From: Treponema sp.
GTDB lineage: Bacteria; Spirochaetota; Spirochaetia; Treponematales; Treponemataceae
DNA: 17,365 bases
Direction of reading: 5' to 3'
Assembly: GCA_003447785.1 (NCBI GenBank)
Contig: DLYJ01000210.1
Location: forward strand, 1-17,365
Numbering within the stretch: the stretch's first letter is position 1; the number at the start of each line of letters is the position of its first letter. Made by a program: the position numbers and the translations under genes. This document shows positions 16,302 through 17,365 of the stretch, piece after piece. The notes under the pieces were generated by a model. It was not told the DNA's origin, ran no database searches, and saw only the letters and a list, made by a program, of their open reading frames with translations.

Positions 16302-17345
16302 TCAATCACCTGTATAATCAGACCATGTGGAGTATTCATAATCAGGTACATTCTTAAAGTCTACACCCTTAATACTTATCTGTTTCTTAAACTGGTTTCC
16401 TGAAAAATCCCATTCAACAAAGAAATGGAAAACAGGTCCTTCTTTTGTTGTTACAACATATTCCTTTGATTCGCCGCCCATATCAGAACCATCCTTAACA
16501 TAGTAATACTCAACAGAAGTGATTGTGTAATTAATTGTCTTTTTATCCTTACCCCAGGCAAAATCAAGCTTTGCTTTTTTTCTGTCTAAATCAAAAGACC
16601 AGTTGAGTGTATATCGTTCAAGAGAAATAACAGTTCCTTTTTTATAGTTTGTTTTCTTATACTTTGAAGCAGATTTTTTTGTCTTATAAATGTAACCAGA
16701 GTCACCCTTAGCCCGGCTCACCTGCTCGTAAAGTTTTTTGATTGCCTGGGCATGTTCAGGAGGAACTTCTTCATCGCTTTCATTTTCTGCCGCAGCCTGT
16801 GAAAAGGCATTTCCAAGGCGGCTGTATAGATCAGCAAGATCCTTGTCCCCGTAAGAATAATCTTCACTGGCAGTGCTTGAACCTGCATTATCTAAACTGG
16901 ATGTGTCGAGGTTTTTATAAGCCTTTACAACAGCCTTTGAGTTAGCTTCTACAACTGCATAATCCTTTGAATTGAGGTTTTTCTTTAACTCGGCCGTGGG
17001 ATCCATTCCCATTGCCTTGAGCATGGCCGCAGACTGGGCATCAATCTCGCTGGCTGCACAGACAGCAACAGCGCAGGAACTAATTGACTGGAATTTTTCT
17101 ATACAGTTTGAACCGCTGATTCCATATTTGTTCAAAACGCCGTCGACAGATGCTTTCTGCTTTTGAGACGCATTAATTGAATCGTTTGACCAGACACCAA
17201 GGGCCTGTAATTCACATACGATGGGATTCAAATTTTTTGCCCAGTTTTTAACATCGCTGTCAGTAATACCGGCTGATTTTGCATTTTGAGCGAACAGACC
17301 TGATACCATAATCAATGATAATAACAATGAGAATAACTTTTTCAT
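16302..17345 (-). CDS. Secreted protein of unknown function, 347 aa
   Basis: I do not recognise a family. Residues 1-20 are a clear signal peptide (Lys-Lys, a Leu-rich core, then Gly-Leu-Phe-Ala-Gln with cleavage likely after Ala) without a lipobox Cys. An alpha-helical, Ala/Ser/Lys-rich region to about 215 holds four cysteines, including a Ser-Cys-x4-Cys pair. A Lys/Tyr-rich region (about 220-235) leads into a beta-rich C-terminal domain full of aromatic residues that ends in Tyr-Thr-Gly-Asp. CAGGAG on the minus strand (17357-17352) is a good ribosome site six bases before the ATG. The promoter lies beyond the window. It is the gene before sbcD on the same strand with no visible terminator between them, although an exported protein has no obvious tie to DNA repair. 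Confidence 0.8.
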   Translation of the reverse strand: MKKLFSLLLSLIMVSGLFAQNAKSAGITDSDVKNWAKNLNPIVCELQALGVWSNDSINASQKQKASVDGVLNKYGISGSNCIEKFQSISSCAVAVCAASEIDAQSAAMLKAMGMDPTAELKKNLNSKDYAVVEANSKAVVKAYKNLDTSSLDNAGSSTASEDYSYGDKDLADLYSRLGNAFSQAAAENESDEEVPPEHAQAIKKLYEQVSRAKGDSGYIYKTKKSASKYKKTNYKKGTVISLERYTLNWSFDLDRKKAKLDFAWGKDKKTINYTITSVEYYYVKDGSDMGGESKEYVVTTKEGPVFHFFVEWDFSGNQFKKQISIKGVDFKNVPDYEYSTWSDYTGD

Positions 17346-17365
17346 ACTTTTCTCCTGCGCCCGGT

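Noticed and set aside
1..17365. CRISPR array, tRNA/rRNA genes, prophage or defence island
   Set aside because: No regularly spaced repeats, tRNA cloverleaf, rRNA core sequence, integrase, transposase or nuclease-based defence gene was seen; SbcCD is a housekeeping repair complex.

Overview
The window looks like part of a spirochaete chromosome, most likely a Treponema. The grounds are the mid-40s percent GC (by eye), three exported proteins with loose lipoprotein signal peptides, large lipoproteins built from fibronectin type III (FN3) modules, a chemoreceptor without a C-terminal tethering pentapeptide, and an outer-membrane-barrel candidate. The genus is an inference; no rRNA or other marker gene is present.

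Layout. (1) Positions 1-161 hold the last codons of an upstream gene and two abutting terminator hairpins. (2) Positions 173-7527 are one transcription unit of four genes for exported proteins: lipoproteins of 1344, 743 and 112 aa, then a 211-aa barrel-like protein. The genes overlap or nearly touch, and the unit ends at a strong hairpin at 7484-7527. The two large lipoproteins share an architecture (lipobox, FN3 repeats, related C-terminal domain). (3) Positions 7562-8106 hold a self-contained small heat-shock protein gene behind a textbook sigma-54 promoter, with its own terminator. (4) Positions 8121-9945 encode two membrane proteins of unknown function; the first has no ribosome-binding site and may be leaderless. 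(5) Positions 9987-11840 encode a transmembrane methyl-accepting chemotaxis protein. (6) On the minus strand, a secreted protein of unknown function (17345-16302) is followed by sbcD and sbcC, which overlap by 4 bases. sbcC runs convergently into the chemoreceptor gene with a 12-base gap.

How the genes fit together. SbcC and SbcD form a known DNA nuclease complex. The first four genes look like a cell-envelope module, perhaps adhesive or structural, but no function is proven. The sigma-54 promoter ties the small chaperone to an enhancer-binding activator that is not in this window. I see no tRNA, rRNA, CRISPR array, complete insertion sequence or phage gene. The items most worth following up are the envelope operon with its shared C-terminal domain, the sigma-54 heat-shock promoter, and the apparently leaderless starts.
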